A DNA stretch of 62,975 bases from Synechococcus sp. J7-Johnson (GCF_024345795.1 NZ_JAGQBU010000015.1:1-62975), one strand, 5' to 3'; shown: positions 42,044 through 55,296, counted from the stretch's first letter. Notes: a model not told the origin generated them from the sequence alone. Made by a program: numbers and translations.

Positions 42044-44863
42044 GTGACTGAGGCCCTGCCCAAGACCTACGACCCGGCCGGCACCGAGGCCCGCTGGCAG
42101 GCGGCCTGGGAGGCAGCGGGTGCCTTCCACCCCGAACCCGACGCGCCGGGTGAGCCCTTCAGCGTGGTGATCCCGCCTCCGAACGTGACCGGCAGCCTGC
42201 ACATGGGCCACGGCTTCGAGACGGCCCTGATCGACACGATCGTGCGCTTCCAGCGGCTGCAGGGCAAGAACGTGCTCTGCCTGCCCGGCACCGACCACGC
42301 TTCGATCGCGGTGCAGACGATCCTGGAGAAGCAGATCCAGGCCGAGGGCGGCAGCAAAGACGATCTCGGCCGCGACGCCTTCCTTGAGCGCGCCTGGGCC
42401 TGGAAGGCAGGCAGCGGCGGCACGATCGTGGGCCAGCTGCGGCGGCTGGGCTACTCGGTGGATTGGCGCCGTGAGCGCTTCACGCTCGATCCCGGCCTCA
42501 ACAAAGCCGTGGTGGAGGCCTTCGTGCGCCTGCACGAGCAGGGGCTGATCTACCGGGGCGAATACCTGGTGAACTGGTGTCCGGCTTCGGGATCGGCGGT
42601 GAGCGATCTGGAAGTGGAGATGAAGGAGCTCGACGGGCACCTCTGGCACTTCCGCTACCCGCTCAGCGGCGGGGCCGGCACCGACGGCACCGACCACCTG
42701 GTGGTGGCCACCACCCGCCCCGAAACTCTGCTGGGTGACACCGGCGTGGCTGTGCACCCAGGCGACAGCCGCTACGCGGCCCTGATTGGCCAAACAATCA
42801 CCCTGCCCCTGGTGGGCCGCCAGATTCCGATCGTGGCCGACGAGCATGTGGATCCGGTCTTCGGCACAGGCTGCGTCAAGGTCACCCCTGCCCACGACCC
42901 CAACGATTTCGCGATCGGTGCCCGCCACGGTCTTCCGCTGATCACGGTGATGGCCAAGGACGGCACGATGAACGCCGCGGCCGGACGCTTCGCCGGACTG
43001 GATCGCTTCGAGGCGCGCACGGCGGTGGTGGCGGCGATGGAAGCGGAGGGGTTCCTGGTGAAGGTGGAGCCCCACCGCCACAGCGTGCCTTTCTCGGATC
43101 GCGGCAAGGTGCCGGTGGAGCCGCTGCTCTCCACCCAGTGGTTTGTGCAGGCCGAGCCGCTGGCAGCCCGCTGCCGCGAAGCGCTCGATCAGGGCGAGCC
43201 CCGCTTCGTGCCGCAGCGCTGGGAGAAGGTCTACCGCGACTGGCTCACTGACATCCGCGACTGGTGCATCAGCCGCCAGCTCTGGTGGGGTCACCGCATC
43301 CCCGCCTGGTTCGTGGTGAGTGAAACGGGCGGGATGATCAGCGAGTCCACCCCCTATGTGGTGGCCCGCGATGCGGCTGAGGCCCAGGCGAAGGCGGAGG
43401 CCCAGTTCGGCGACGCCAGCCGGGCTGCGGGCCGCCAGCTGCAGCTGGAGCAAGACCCCGACGTGCTCGACACCTGGTTCTCCAGCGGCCTCTGGCCCTT
43501 CTCCACCCTGGGCTGGCCCGACGAAACCGCCGCCGATCTGGCTACCTGGTACCCCACCAGCGTGCTGGTGACCGGCTTCGACATCATCTTCTTCTGGGTG
43601 GCGCGGATGACGATGCTTGCCGGTGCCTTCACCGGCCGCATGCCCTTCGCCGACGTGATGATCCACGGCCTGGTGCGGGATGAGAACAACCGCAAGATGA
43701 GCAAGAGTGCCGGCAACGGCATCGATCCGCTGCCGCTGATCGAGCGTTACGGCGCCGACGCCCTGCGCTTCGCCCTGGTGCGCGAAGTGGCCGGCGCCGG
43801 CCAGGACATCCGCCTTGACTACGACCGCGTCAGTGGCAGCTCGGCCACAGTGGAGGCAGCGCGCAACTTCGCCAACAAGCTCTGGAACGCCAGCCGCTTC
43901 GCGCTGATGAACCTGGGCGGTGAAACCCCCGCCAGCCTGGGGGAACCCGATCCGGCAGCGCTCACCCTGGCGGACCGCTGGATCCTGTCGCGGCTGGCAC
44001 GGGTGAACGGCGAAACGGCGGACCGCTACGGCAGCTACGCCCTCGGTGAGGCGGCCAAGGGGCTCTACGAGTTCGCCTGGAACGAAGTGTGCGACTGGAC
44101 GATCGAGCTGCTCAAGCGGCGGCTCAATCCCCGCCCTGCCACCGAGGGGGACCCCATCAGCCCTGAGGCTCTGGCCGACCAGCGCGTGGCCCGCCAGGTG
44201 CTGGCCAAGGTGCTCGCTGAGCTGCTGGTGCTGCTGCATCCGCTGATGCCCCACCTGAGTGAGGAGCTGTGGCACGGTCTCACCGGCGCGCCTGAGGCCA
44301 CCTTCCTGGCCCTGCAGGCCTGGCCGGCGGTGGAAGAGGCCGCCCTGGACGCCCCCCTGGAGGCCCAGTTCGCTGAGCTGATCGAGGCGATTCGGGTGGT
44401 GCGCAACCTGCGGGCCGTGGCAGGCCTCAAGCCGTCACAGGCGGCACCGGTGGTGTTCGTCACCGGCCGCCCGGAGCTGGCGGCCGTGCTGCGGGAGGCC
44501 ACCGGAGACATCACCGCTCTCACCCGTGCCGCCTCGGTGGAGGTGCGCGAGACCAAAGCCACCGGCGCGGACGATGCTGTCGGCAGCACGCCCGTGAGCG
44601 CCCGCTGCCTGGCGGCCGTGAGCGGCGAACTGCAGGTGCTGCTGCCGATCGAGGGCCTGGTCGATCTCGACGCCCTGCGCGGCCGCCTGGAGAAAGACAT
44701 CGCCAAGGCAGAGAAGGAGATCAAGGGCCTGAGCGGCCGCCTGGCCAACCCCAACTTTGCGGGCAAGGCCCCACCGGAGGTGGTGGCCGAATGCCAGGCC
44801 AACCTGGCCGAAGCCGAAGCCCAGGCGACGCTGGCGCGGGGGCGGCTGGAGGGACTGGGCTGA
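42044..44863 (+). CDS. valS: valyl-tRNA synthetase
   Basis: 939 residues. The class I signatures are HMGH (53-56) in [14 protein letters not shown] and KMSKS (551-555) in [12 protein letters not shown]. The editing domain shows [23 protein letters not shown] and the [16 protein letters not shown] zinc/catalytic region. The C-terminal coiled-coil tRNA arm ([20 protein letters not shown]) is complete. It charges tRNA-Val. The start is a GTG at 42044, matching the family N-terminus; the frame is open further upstream through the previous gene region. A partial copy lies at 36618-36719. Confidence 0.97.
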   Translation: MTEALPKTYDPAGTEARWQAAWEAAGAFHPEPDAPGEPFSVVIPPPNVTGSLHMGHGFETALIDTIVRFQRLQGKNVLCLPGTDHASIAVQTILEKQIQAEGGSKDDLGRDAFLERAWAWKAGSGGTIVGQLRRLGYSVDWRRERFTLDPGLNKAVVEAFVRLHEQGLIYRGEYLVNWCPASGSAVSDLEVEMKELDGHLWHFRYPLSGGAGTDGTDHLVVATTRPETLLGDTGVAVHPGDSRYAALIGQTITLPLVGRQIPIVADEHVDPVFGTGCVKVTPAHDPNDFAIGARHGLPLITVMAKDGTMNAAAGRFAGLDRFEARTAVVAAMEAEGFLVKVEPHRHSVPFSDRGKVPVEPLLSTQWFVQAEPLAARCREALDQGEPRFVPQRWEKVYRDWLTDIRDWCISRQLWWGHRIPAWFVVSETGGMISESTPYVVARDAAEAQAKAEAQFGDASRAAGRQLQLEQDPDVLDTWFSSGLWPFSTLGWPDETAADLATWYPTSVLVTGFDIIFFWVARMTMLAGAFTGRMPFADVMIHGLVRDENNRKMSKSAGNGIDPLPLIERYGADALRFALVREVAGAGQDIRLDYDRVSGSSATVEAARNFANKLWNASRFALMNLGGETPASLGEPDPAALTLADRWILSRLARVNGETADRYGSYALGEAAKGLYEFAWNEVCDWTIELLKRRLNPRPATEGDPISPEALADQRVARQVLAKVLAELLVLLHPLMPHLSEELWHGLTGAPEATFLALQAWPAVEEAALDAPLEAQFAELIEAIRVVRNLRAVAGLKPSQAAPVVFVTGRPELAAVLREATGDITALTRAASVEVRETKATGADDAVGSTPVSARCLAAVSGELQVLLPIEGLVDLDALRGRLEKDIAKAEKEIKGLSGRLANPNFAGKAPPEVVAECQANLAEAEAQATLARGRLEGLG

Positions 44864-44894
44864 GCGGTCGCCGCCGATCAGCTCCTCGTTGCCC

Positions 44895-45272
44895 CTACAG
44901 CCCCTTGCGGTCCAGAGCATCCGCCAGGCGGGTCACCGCCGAGGCCAGCTGGGCCTGCACGTCGGGGGCTGCCACTGCTTCTTCCTTGCGCTTGATTGCC
45001 TCGATAGCCCGCACAATCAGGTACACGACGAAGGCAATCACCACGAAATTGATCAGCGCCACGATCACGGCACCGGCCGGCCAGGCATTGATCGAATCGA
45101 CGTTTGCCGCCTTGAGCGCGGGGGTGAGCAGTGTGCCCATAACCAGGCTCACCACCGCGTCCACCACCTTGCCGAAGGCGCCGGCGATAACCACCGCCAC
45201 GGCGAGGTCAACCACATTGCCCTGGTTGATGAACGCCTGGAAATCGGCGAGAAAACTGGATCGGCGGGCCAT
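44895..45272 (-). CDS. mscL: large-conductance mechanosensitive channel
   Basis: 125 residues. FLADFQAFINQGNVVDLAVA and VIAGAFGKVVDAVVSLVMGT form the N-terminal helix and pore helix of MscL; a second membrane helix (VIVALINFVVIAFVVYLIV) and a charged C-terminal bundle follow. It protects against hypo-osmotic shock. The start at 45272 is chosen from the family. It ends in TAG. Confidence 0.95.
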   Translation of the reverse strand: MARRSSFLADFQAFINQGNVVDLAVAVVIAGAFGKVVDAVVSLVMGTLLTPALKAANVDSINAWPAGAVIVALINFVVIAFVVYLIVRAIEAIKRKEEAVAAPDVQAQLASAVTRLADALDRKGL

Positions 45273-45422
45273 GGCCAGATGAACAAATAATCCGGCCACC
45301 TTACGCCTGTGTAGTGGGGCATTCAGTTCCATACAAGCGGTGAGGCCTGAGTGAGGTGATGATGACCAGGGACTGGATCCTCTCCCGATCAGCCCCAAGA
45401 TTTTTGCTGAGGCCTTCCCTGT

Positions 45423-46097
45423 ATGGATGTTCCCATTCTCTGGAATTTTGTGATCACATCCTTCGCCCTGATGAATCCGCTGGGCATGGTGCCTATTTTC
45501 CTGACTTTAACGGCAGGTGAGCGGAAAGACGTTCAGCGGCTGGTGGCGTTGTTCGTTGCAATCACGGTGCTGGCGCTGCTGCTGGTTTTCATGTTCCTGG
45601 GAACGCCCATCCTCAACTTCTTCGGGATCTCGCTCGATTCCTTCCGGATCGCAGGTGGCATTCTGCTGCTTGGGATCGGGATCAACATTGTCAATGGCGT
45701 GGAAGTGAATCCATCGCGGACATTGATCAACAAAGGTGCTGAAGCTGGAAGCTGGGCCGAGGCCAGATCTGTCTACCAACAGATTGTGATCCCGATGGCG
45801 ATGCCGCTGCTGGTAGGGCCTGGAGTGATTGCCAATGTCATCCTCTATGCCAATGAGATCGAATCCATGAAGCAAGATCTGCTCAACTTCGAGCTGGTGG
45901 GCGGAACGCTTCTGCTGAGCCTGGTCGTCCTGTTGATCTTCTGTTCGGGAAAATGGTTGCAGTTGGTGTTGGGCGACGTTGGGATGAGCATTCTGCAGCG
46001 GGTGATGGGCCTGTTCGTGGCGGCGATGGGGGTTCAGTTCATTGCTACTGGTTCTGTCAACACCATTCTCAAGCAGCTGGTTCCGGCGTTCCGTTAG
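45423..46097 (+). CDS. MarC family integral membrane protein
   Basis: 224 residues with six hydrophobic segments. LMNPLGMVPIFLTLT at the start, FRIAGGILLLGIGINIVNG, and VIPMAMPLLVGPGVIANVIL are typical of the MarC/UPF0056 family, whose function is not established. It is divergent from mscL with about 150 bp between. It ends in TAG. Confidence 0.9.
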   Translation: MDVPILWNFVITSFALMNPLGMVPIFLTLTAGERKDVQRLVALFVAITVLALLLVFMFLGTPILNFFGISLDSFRIAGGILLLGIGINIVNGVEVNPSRTLINKGAEAGSWAEARSVYQQIVIPMAMPLLVGPGVIANVILYANEIESMKQDLLNFELVGGTLLLSLVVLLIFCSGKWLQLVLGDVGMSILQRVMGLFVAAMGVQFIATGSVNTILKQLVPAFR

Positions 46098-46231
46098 TCC
46101 ACAAAGGCTGACTGGTACGAAGCCCCCCGGATGCAGGCCCTGGAATTCATTTGTACATCTCCCGGGTCACACCAGTCATGGCCACCACCCACCTCAATGT
46201 GGTCGAGAGCTGGGTGGCCTGGAGCGGTGGC

Positions 46232-46675
46232 CTAAAGCAGCGACGTCTGGTGATCCACCGGCTCCAGCTGGGGAGCCGGTGGCCGCTCCTCGGCCTCACC
46301 GGCTTTCACCTCCAGGGCCTGCTCGATCACACGGTCGGTGAGGGTGTCGAAGTAGGCGGTCAGGGTCTGCTGCAGTTCCAGGAATTCCGGCCAGAGGGTT
46401 TCATTCACGAAGCTGCGGCTCAGGCGTGCCATCACGGTGGTGCGCCGCTGGCCGCGGTAGCGGTATGGGGTGATGCCGTAGCGCCGCATAAGCGCCACGA
46501 ACAGATGGCGCGACCACTGATCGGCGAGGGAGAAGCGGAACTCCACCGGCGGCTCCTCGGATGCCAGCTGGGCGAGGCGGGCCTGGATCCGCTCGCGGGC
46601 CCGCTCGGCCGCCACCCGTTCACCTTCGCTGCCGGGCCTGGCGAACAGCGCCTCAATGCGGCGCAGCTTGTCCAC
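46232..46675 (-). CDS. conserved protein, DUF2786-like N-terminus
   Basis: 147 residues. DKLRRIEALFARPGSEGERV resembles the DUF2786 start, and WSRHLFVALMRRYGITPYRY with RRTTVMARLSRSFVNETLWP belongs to a conserved cytoplasmic protein of unknown function. The GTG at 46675 is used; the open frame continues upstream without a good start. It ends in TAG. Confidence 0.65.
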   Translation of the reverse strand: MDKLRRIEALFARPGSEGERVAAERARERIQARLAQLASEEPPVEFRFSLADQWSRHLFVALMRRYGITPYRYRGQRRTTVMARLSRSFVNETLWPEFLELQQTLTAYFDTLTDRVIEQALEVKAGEAEERPPAPQLEPVDHQTSLL

Positions 46676-46782
46676 AAGCTGGTCTTCCGGGCTGCCCGGA
46701 GGGGCGCTGACGGTTCGGATGCGGCGGGCGATGGGGCTTCTCTCCGGGGCGCTGGCCTGCCAACGTAAGGCTGTCTGCCGGG

Positions 46783-47349
46783 TCAGTCACCCTTCGTGCT
46801 GAGCACTTGACGTTGGTCACGCGGCCCAGCCCAGGGTGTTGGCGATAACCCCCGGGGCAGGTAGAGCGGGTGCATCGGATGGCCAGCCTGGCTCAGGCGA
46901 AGACAGTGCAGGCCCGGCAGGCGCGCGGCCAGCTCGGCATCGCGGCCCAGATGGCGGCCGTGCACGCCCCAGGCGGCAAGCTTCAGCGCGGCCTGACCGG
47001 CCATGGCCAGCAGATGGTGATCGTTCTCAGGGCCAACCGGATCCGCTGCCGCTTTCATGGCTTCAGGAAGCCTCGCCCGAAAGGCGAACAGGTTGGTGAG
47101 ACACAACCCGCCATAGCCCCAGTCCCTGGCGTAACCGATGCAGCGCCGCACGGTTGGATCGTCGCTCCGGGCGTCGGCCGTGCTGGGGTTCAGGCCGATG
47201 ACCATCATCAAGGCCCCGGCAGGCTCCCACCGCCGCCAGAGGCTGTAGCGGTAATGGCCACATGGGCTGAAAACAGCGCTCCTCTCCATGGGCCCATCCT
47301 CCGGCCATCCCTCCGGCCCTACCTCCAGCCATCCGTCCGCCACGCTCAT
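46783..47349 (-). CDS. DUF1643 domain protein
   Basis: 188 residues. FSPCGHYRYSLWRRW, MMVIGLNPSTADARSDDPTV, RCIGYARDWGYGGLCLTNLF and AWGVHGRHLGRDAEL are characteristic DUF1643 motifs. The family is uncharacterised and related to uracil-DNA-glycosylase-like folds only by speculation. It is divergent from the cytochrome gene with 44 bp between. Confidence 0.85.
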   Translation of the reverse strand: MSVADGWLEVGPEGWPEDGPMERSAVFSPCGHYRYSLWRRWEPAGALMMVIGLNPSTADARSDDPTVRRCIGYARDWGYGGLCLTNLFAFRARLPEAMKAAADPVGPENDHHLLAMAGQAALKLAAWGVHGRHLGRDAELAARLPGLHCLRLSQAGHPMHPLYLPRGLSPTPWAGPRDQRQVLSTKGD

Positions 47350-47393
47350 CGGTACCCCTTTCAGAAATCCAACCCCCTTCTTGCCTTGAGCTG

Positions 47394-48008
47394 ATGCCTG
47401 AGCCCCCGGACCGTCCAGCGCCCATCCGGCTCGCTCCGCTCTGGACCCGGGCCTTCCATACCTTCAACTTGCTGGTACTGCTGGTGATGGCGTCCAGTGG
47501 CCTGCAGATCTACAACGCCAATCCGGTGTTCGGTGGCCGCGGCGGCGCCACCGTTCCGGAGTCCCTCACCCTGGGGGGCTGGCTGGCTGGCGGCCGCGAC
47601 TCGCACTTCGGTTTCATGGGGCTCTATGCCCTCAACCTCGGTCTCTGGATCGTCCTGCTGCTGGTGCAGCGGCGCCGGCGTCTGGCCAAGGGGGGTGACT
47701 TGATCACCATCAAGGGCAGCGGCAACAGCGGCAAGCGCCGACTGGCGAGCCACCGGGTGGTGTACAGCCTGATGCTGGTCCTGCTGGCCTTCAGCCTGAT
47801 CACCGGCTTGGCCATGTTCAAACCAGCGCAGTTCTGGTGGCTTTCGGGGCTGTTTGCTTTCGGTGAGGCCTTCGGCGTCAGCGCCTGGCAGACCCTGAGG
47901 GTGTGCCATTTCGCCACGATCCCCGCCATCGCTCTGCTGTTGATCGCCCACGTGCTGCTCTCATGGCGCATCGGTGGCCTGCGCCTGCTGCGCTCGATGC
48001 TCGCTTGA
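47394..48008 (+). CDS. membrane cytochrome b, partner of molybdopterin oxidoreductase
   Basis: 204 residues with four membrane helices. His residues in AFHTFNLLVLLVMASSGLQI, SHFGFMGLYAL, ASHRVVYSLML and VCHFATIPAIALLLIAH can hold two hemes, as in the cytochrome b561/thiosulfate-reductase-type subunits. The molybdopterin oxidoreductase gene begins 8 bp downstream, so the pair would move electrons between the periplasmic enzyme and the quinone pool. The partner gene is interrupted by a stop. Confidence 0.8.
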   Translation: MPEPPDRPAPIRLAPLWTRAFHTFNLLVLLVMASSGLQIYNANPVFGGRGGATVPESLTLGGWLAGGRDSHFGFMGLYALNLGLWIVLLLVQRRRRLAKGGDLITIKGSGNSGKRRLASHRVVYSLMLVLLAFSLITGLAMFKPAQFWWLSGLFAFGEAFGVSAWQTLRVCHFATIPAIALLLIAHVLLSWRIGGLRLLRSMLA

Positions 48009-48016
48009 GTTCTGTC

Positions 48017-48736
48017 ATGAGCCGCCACCTGGATCCCCGCCATCTGATCAGCCGCCGCCGGCTGCTGGGCTTTGGCTTGTCGGGCGGCTCGAGCCTGCTG
48101 CTGGGGGGCTGTGCTCTCAATGGCTTCAGCGAGAAAGTGGGGGAGGCCAGCGAGCCCCTCAATCAGCGCCTGGAAGCCCTGCTGCAGGGCCGAGGGCCGG
48201 TGCCGGAATTCCGGCCCGATCAGGTCGATCCCGCTGCTCTGTTGGTCAACAGTTTCAACGGCATACCCCGCCTCAATCCCGCCAGCTATCGGCTACGGGT
48301 GGAGGGTCTGGTGAGTCGGCCGCTCCAGCTCGATCTGGCGGCCCTTGCGGCCCTGCCGCAGCACAGCGTGATCATGCGCCACGTCTGCGTGGAGGGCTGG
48401 GCGGCGATTGTGGCCTGGTCGGGGGTACGCCTGGCCGATGTGCTCACCCTGGCGGGGATCTCCCCCCTAGGCGGCTACATCGAGATCGACTCGGCCGATC
48501 AGTACTTCGAGAGCTGGGACCTGGCTTAGGCTCTTCACCCCCAGACCCTCCTGGCCACTGCCATGAACGGCGCGCCACTGCCCGTGACCAATGGTGCCCC
48601 CGTGCGCCTCGCCACCCCGATCAAGCTGGGCTACAAGCTCAGCAAGTGGGTCACGGGCCTGCGGGTGGTTTCAAGTCTGGGGATACGTCGTGGCACCTGG
48701 GAAGACCAGGGCTACGAATGGTTTGCGGGTCTCTGA
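48017..48736 (+). pseudogene. sulfite oxidase/YedY-like molybdopterin oxidoreductase with in-frame TAG
   Basis: It starts with a twin-arginine signal (ISRRRLLGFGLSGG) and lipobox LLLGGC. Cys124 in MRHVCVEGWAAIVAWSGVRL is the molybdenum ligand. After YFESWDLA a TAG at 48527-48529 ends translation at residue 170. The same frame then continues with family sequence ALHPQTLLATAMNGAPLPV, LATPIKLGYKLSKWV and GTWEDQGYEWFAGL to a TGA at 48734-48736. A Ser TCG to TAG change would explain it, giving a normal length of about 239 residues. Without the second part the cofactor pocket is incomplete. Confidence 0.85.
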
Positions 48737-48790
48737 GCACGGCAGCCCCGCCGTCCCTGCCAGTGTTGGGTCATCTGCGCGGTCCTGCTT

Positions 48791-49405
48791 GTGGACCTCT
48801 CTCCCTGGCTAGAGGGGCTGCTGCCAGCCCTGCGTTCACCAGCCGGCGCCGTGGCTTTCGTGCCGCTTTATGCCCTCTGGGTGACGCTGCTGCTGCCAGG
48901 TGTGTGGGCTTCGATGCTGGCCGGTGCGCTCTACGGCGCCCTCTGGGGCAGCCTGATCGTGTTCGTGGGGGCGTCGCTGGGCGCCATGGCCGTTTTTCTG
49001 CTGGGCCGGCACTGGCTGCGCACCTGGACCCGCCGCCGGCTGCAGGCTTTCCCGAAGCTGTTGGCGATCGAGCGGGCGGTGAGCCAGGAGGGCCTCAAGC
49101 TGGTGCTGCTCACCCGGCTTTCGCCGGCCTTTCCGTTCAGCCTGCTCAACCTGGCCTATGGCCTGAGCGAGGTGAGCCTGCGTGATTACGTGATCGGGCT
49201 GATCGCAATCCTGCCCGGCACGGTGCTGTTCTGCGTCCTGGGAGATCTGGCCGGCGATGTGGCCCGCTTCGGCGATGTGCTCCATGGCGAGGCCGATGCC
49301 GGTACCTGGGCTCTGCGGATCCTGGGCCTGATCGCAACCGTGAGCTCGATCTGGCTGGCCGGCCGAGCAGCGCAGCGGGCGCTGGAGCGGATGGAGCCGC
49401 GCTGA
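48791..49405 (+). CDS. TVP38/TMEM64 family membrane protein
   Basis: 204 residues, five hydrophobic segments. LLLPGVWASMLAGALYGALW and LLTRLSPAFPFSLLNLAYGL are the VTT-domain motifs. The family includes membrane proteins linked to lipid scrambling and ion handling, role here unknown. The start is GTG. It begins 54 bp after the interrupted oxidoreductase gene. Confidence 0.85.
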   Translation: MDLSPWLEGLLPALRSPAGAVAFVPLYALWVTLLLPGVWASMLAGALYGALWGSLIVFVGASLGAMAVFLLGRHWLRTWTRRRLQAFPKLLAIERAVSQEGLKLVLLTRLSPAFPFSLLNLAYGLSEVSLRDYVIGLIAILPGTVLFCVLGDLAGDVARFGDVLHGEADAGTWALRILGLIATVSSIWLAGRAAQRALERMEPR

Positions 49406-49488
49406 GCAGATCACCAACCCCCAGCCTGCGTGATGGCCACCAGCGGCAGGATGGGTGCCATTCACCTCAGGCTTCACCGGCTGGCACC

Positions 49489-50205
49489 TTGATCAATTGT
49501 TCCCAGCTTCACGGCGCCAGGGGCGCAAGTGCCTTTGGCTCCCTAACCACTCTGCTGCTGATCGCGCCGCCAGCCATGGCCGGATCTACTGCGATCGGTC
49601 CAGCACCGGTGCTGGCCACCAGCTTCCAGGCCCTTTGCGGCGGCAGTCCATGCACAATCGTGCTTGATCAGCGTGGGATCGCCGGACCGGCGGGCTTCAT
49701 CCCTGCTGCGGGGATCAGCCGCTGGGTGACCACCGGGGCGGGGGGAGATCCTCCGGGCCTGGGGGAGGTGGTGGGTGCCAGCACCCTGAACATGATGAAA
49801 TCGGCGGCGGGCCTCGTGGTGCCGGTGTACATCACCGCTCCCCTGGGCTTGCTCGGTGGTCTGCTGCGCGGGGCTGGTGCCAACCGCGACGGGGAGGACG
49901 GACCGCGGCGCTTCCTGGTGGTGGGCCAGGACCGGGATGGGCGGACGATCGAGCACCAATTCGAGTTCGTGAACCAGAAGCCGGCCCGCCAGGTGCGCAT
50001 TGCCCTGGCGATGGTGAGCGGGTTGGCCATGGGTGAAACTCGCCGGCCGGCGGATGAATCGCTGCCGTTGGAGGGGACCGCGGCCTCTCCCAGCAGCAGC
50101 GGCGACTGGCCGGCCTACCTGCAGGACCGCGGCCTGGTGGAGTGGGCCGCCAGCAACCCGCAACTGGCCGAGGCGTTGCGGCAACGGCTGTTCCCGGCAC
50201 CCTGA
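49489..50205 (+). CDS. exported protein, first of two tandem paralogues
   Basis: About 238 residues; a signal-peptide region ends near APPAMAGS. The core shared with the gene at 50641-51306 is ALCGGSPCTIVLDQRGI, GFIPAAGISRW, then an Ala/Gly-rich hydrophobic middle, then HQFEFVNQKPARQVRIAL and VSGLAMGETR. The paired Cys in CGGSPC may form a disulfide. No family recognised. The exact start is uncertain. Confidence 0.65.
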   Translation: MINCSQLHGARGASAFGSLTTLLLIAPPAMAGSTAIGPAPVLATSFQALCGGSPCTIVLDQRGIAGPAGFIPAAGISRWVTTGAGGDPPGLGEVVGASTLNMMKSAAGLVVPVYITAPLGLLGGLLRGAGANRDGEDGPRRFLVVGQDRDGRTIEHQFEFVNQKPARQVRIALAMVSGLAMGETRRPADESLPLEGTAASPSSSGDWPAYLQDRGLVEWAASNPQLAEALRQRLFPAP

Positions 50206-50335
50206 GTTCCGCGTCGGACTGGGACTTACCAGCAGGGCGATCTCCCCGCCTTGGGCACGCTTCCATACGTCGCCGCCTTGAATCCCTCTCTACTTCCGCT
50301 GGGTGACGCTATTAATGCCGGAAGAGGTTCGTTAT

Positions 50336-50530
50336 TCAATGCTGGCTCGGCGCCCTTTGCGGTGCCTGGCTGGGCAACCGCGAATCGCGGATTGCGGCGA
50401 TCAGCACAAACCAGGCCAGCCGCAGCTTCGCTGCCAGCCCAGGGCGGGAGGCGAGTTCGGCGTACTTCGCGCGGCCACACTCTGATTTGATCCAGCGGTG
50501 AATGGCCGGTTCGCTGAGAGGAGCGTTCAT
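50336..50530 (-). CDS. possible small protein
   Basis: 64 residues from MNAPLSEPAIHRWIKSECGR, with AKLRLAWFVLIAAIRDSRLP near the end. Composition is protein-like and it fills the 435-bp gap between two tandem paralogues on the opposite strand. There is no clear ribosome-binding site and no recognised family. The rest of the gap shows nothing. Confidence 0.4.
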   Translation of the reverse strand: MNAPLSEPAIHRWIKSECGRAKYAELASRPGLAAKLRLAWFVLIAAIRDSRLPSQAPQRAPSQH

Positions 50531-50640
50531 GGGGATATTCGACTCGTTAATAGAGCCCGCTCTTTGACGGAGTCTTGCTTCTTGACCACTCTGGCGTGCG
50601 CCACCCCTGCTCTGGGCAGACCCTGGGCAGTCCCGGCACG

Positions 50641-53840
<3,200 letters not shown>

Positions 53841-53935
53841 GCGCACGTTCAGGTTGGAGAGTCTGACCGACGGCCCGGCCACCTCGGTGGCGAACCCTGC
53901 ACACTGGGCGCACGGTTGAGCCACCTGCCTGCGGC

Positions 53936-54478
53936 ATGCCCCTGGCGCCCCTGCTGCCCCTGTTCCATCGCCTCGACCGGGAGCACTTCGGCGGCGCCCT
54001 GGCTCCAGGCGGCCGCGCCCTGCTGGATCTGCGCTGGAGCGACGGGCGCATGAGCCGCACCGCCGGCCTCTACCGTCGCGGCCGCCGGCGTGATGGCTCC
54101 GGCCTGTGCGAGATCGTGCTCTCGCGGCCGGTCCTGGCGCCCCTGCCCGCCAGCGCCACCCTGGGCACTCTCTGCCACGAGATGATCCACGCCTGGATTG
54201 ACCGCGTGCTGCAGGCGTCTGAGGTGCACGGTCCCCACTTCCGTGCGGCCATGGCCCGGATCAACGCCGCCCAGGGGGAGTTTGAGGTGAGCCTGCGCCA
54301 CCACTACCCGCTGCCGCTGGCATCGGCCCCCTGGATCGCCCGCTGCCCCTGCTGCGGCGTCAGCGCGGCCTACCGCCGCCGGGTGCGGGGCCTGGCCTGC
54401 CGGCTCTGCTGCGAGCGGCTGCATGGCGGCCGCTGGGATGCCAGCTGTGCCCTGGTGTTCGAAGCGCGTGCGGCCTAG
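53936..54478 (+). CDS. SprT-like zinc metalloprotease domain protein
   Basis: 180 residues. TLCHEMIHAWIDRVL holds the HExxH zinc site and EVHGPHFRAAMARIN the third ligand. A C-terminal zinc ribbon follows (CPCCGV and CRLCCERL). SprT/Spartan-like proteins often act on DNA-bound proteins; the role of this short form is unknown. Confidence 0.85.
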   Translation: MPLAPLLPLFHRLDREHFGGALAPGGRALLDLRWSDGRMSRTAGLYRRGRRRDGSGLCEIVLSRPVLAPLPASATLGTLCHEMIHAWIDRVLQASEVHGPHFRAAMARINAAQGEFEVSLRHHYPLPLASAPWIARCPCCGVSAAYRRRVRGLACRLCCERLHGGRWDASCALVFEARAA

Positions 54479-54669
54479 GGTTCCGCCAATCGGCCGGGGC
54501 CCGTGGATCTGTTTCTGTGGGTGCTGCAGGGAGGGGGGGTTTCGATCGCCCTGCTGGGTCTGGGCCGAGAGCGCTGGATGAGGGCCCACCGCCTTGGCCT
54601 GTCTGATTCGTGTGCGCGGCCGATCGTCGGCCGTTGAGTGGCCGTTAAGGTCGGATCACATCGATTGCG

Positions 54670-55296
54670 ATGGCACAGGCGAGGGCCATGAACGGTTCGG
54701 GTGATCCTCCCCGCCGGGGACGCCGCCGCAGCGGCGGTTCTCTGGATCAATGGATGTCGGCGGGTCGGCAACTGGTCGATGGTGTGGCAGGGGCTCGCCC
54801 TGGCTCGCGTCCCCAGGCCCGTGGAGCCGAGCGTCGAGCCGGTGGCCGCCCGGGCCTGGAGGGTCTGGGCCGCTGGGTGGAGAACCGCATCGACTGGTTC
54901 CTCGAAGGTGACGACGACTGGCCGGAGCCCTGGCAGGAGCGGGCTGAGATTCCGGAACGAAGAAGGCCTCCGCTGAACTCAGATGTGGCGCCCTGGCAAC
55001 CCCAGAGCGAGCGTCAGGCTCAACCGCAACCGCAACCGCAACCGCAACCGCAACCGCAACCCCAACCGCAACCCCAGCCGCCGGCCCGGGCGTCGGCGCC
55101 TGCGGAAGGGATTCGCCGTCCCCTGGAGGCCATCTCCCGCCGCACGGCCCCCCTGCTGCCTCCGTCCCGGGGCCAGTCCTCCGTTCAGCCGCCGCCTGCA
55201 CCGTTCGAGCCGCCACCGCAGCCGGAGACCAGCGGGGAACTCCCCCCTGGAGCCCGGCCTCTGCCTCGCTCCAGCCGGCGGCCCCGGCGTGAATGA
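54670..55296 (+). CDS. proline-rich protein with QP repeat
   Basis: 208 residues, low complexity and basic. A short ordered region (LEGLGRWVENRIDWFLEGDD, DWPEPWQERAE) resembles a protein seen in picocyanobacteria. It is followed by ten Gln-Pro units encoded by CAACC(G/C)-type hexamers and by Pro/Arg-rich sequence to the end. It is likely disordered. Function unknown. Confidence 0.65.
   Translation: MAQARAMNGSGDPPRRGRRRSGGSLDQWMSAGRQLVDGVAGARPGSRPQARGAERRAGGRPGLEGLGRWVENRIDWFLEGDDDWPEPWQERAEIPERRRPPLNSDVAPWQPQSERQAQPQPQPQPQPQPQPQPQPQPPARASAPAEGIRRPLEAISRRTAPLLPPSRGQSSVQPPPAPFEPPPQPETSGELPPGARPLPRSSRRPRRE
55021..55080. repeat. in-frame hexamer repeat, CAACCG type, 10 units
   Basis: Six exact CAACCG units are followed by four variants. 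It codes for (Gln-Pro)10. Because the unit is 6 bp, slippage changes protein length without a frameshift. Confidence 0.9.

Noticed and set aside
41963-44275. 770-residue minus-strand open frame opposite valS
   Set aside because: The composition is antisense-like and the opposite strand is a certain valS.
48017-48736. General TAG recoding as explanation for the interrupted oxidoreductase
   Set aside because: At least five apparently normal genes in the window end in TAG, and another interrupted gene has TGA instead.
47974-49185. 403-residue plus-strand frame across the molybdopterin oxidoreductase and TVP38 genes
   Set aside because: It is an out-of-frame shadow rich in Pro, Gly and Ala; the two genes in the other frames have clear family motifs.
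54503-54637. 44-codon hydrophobic frame starting GTG (VDLFLWVLQGGGVSIALLGL)
   Set aside because: Too short and without ribosome-binding site or recognised family. Its end coincides with an inverted repeat CGGCCGA-TCG-TCGGCCG, more likely a structural element.
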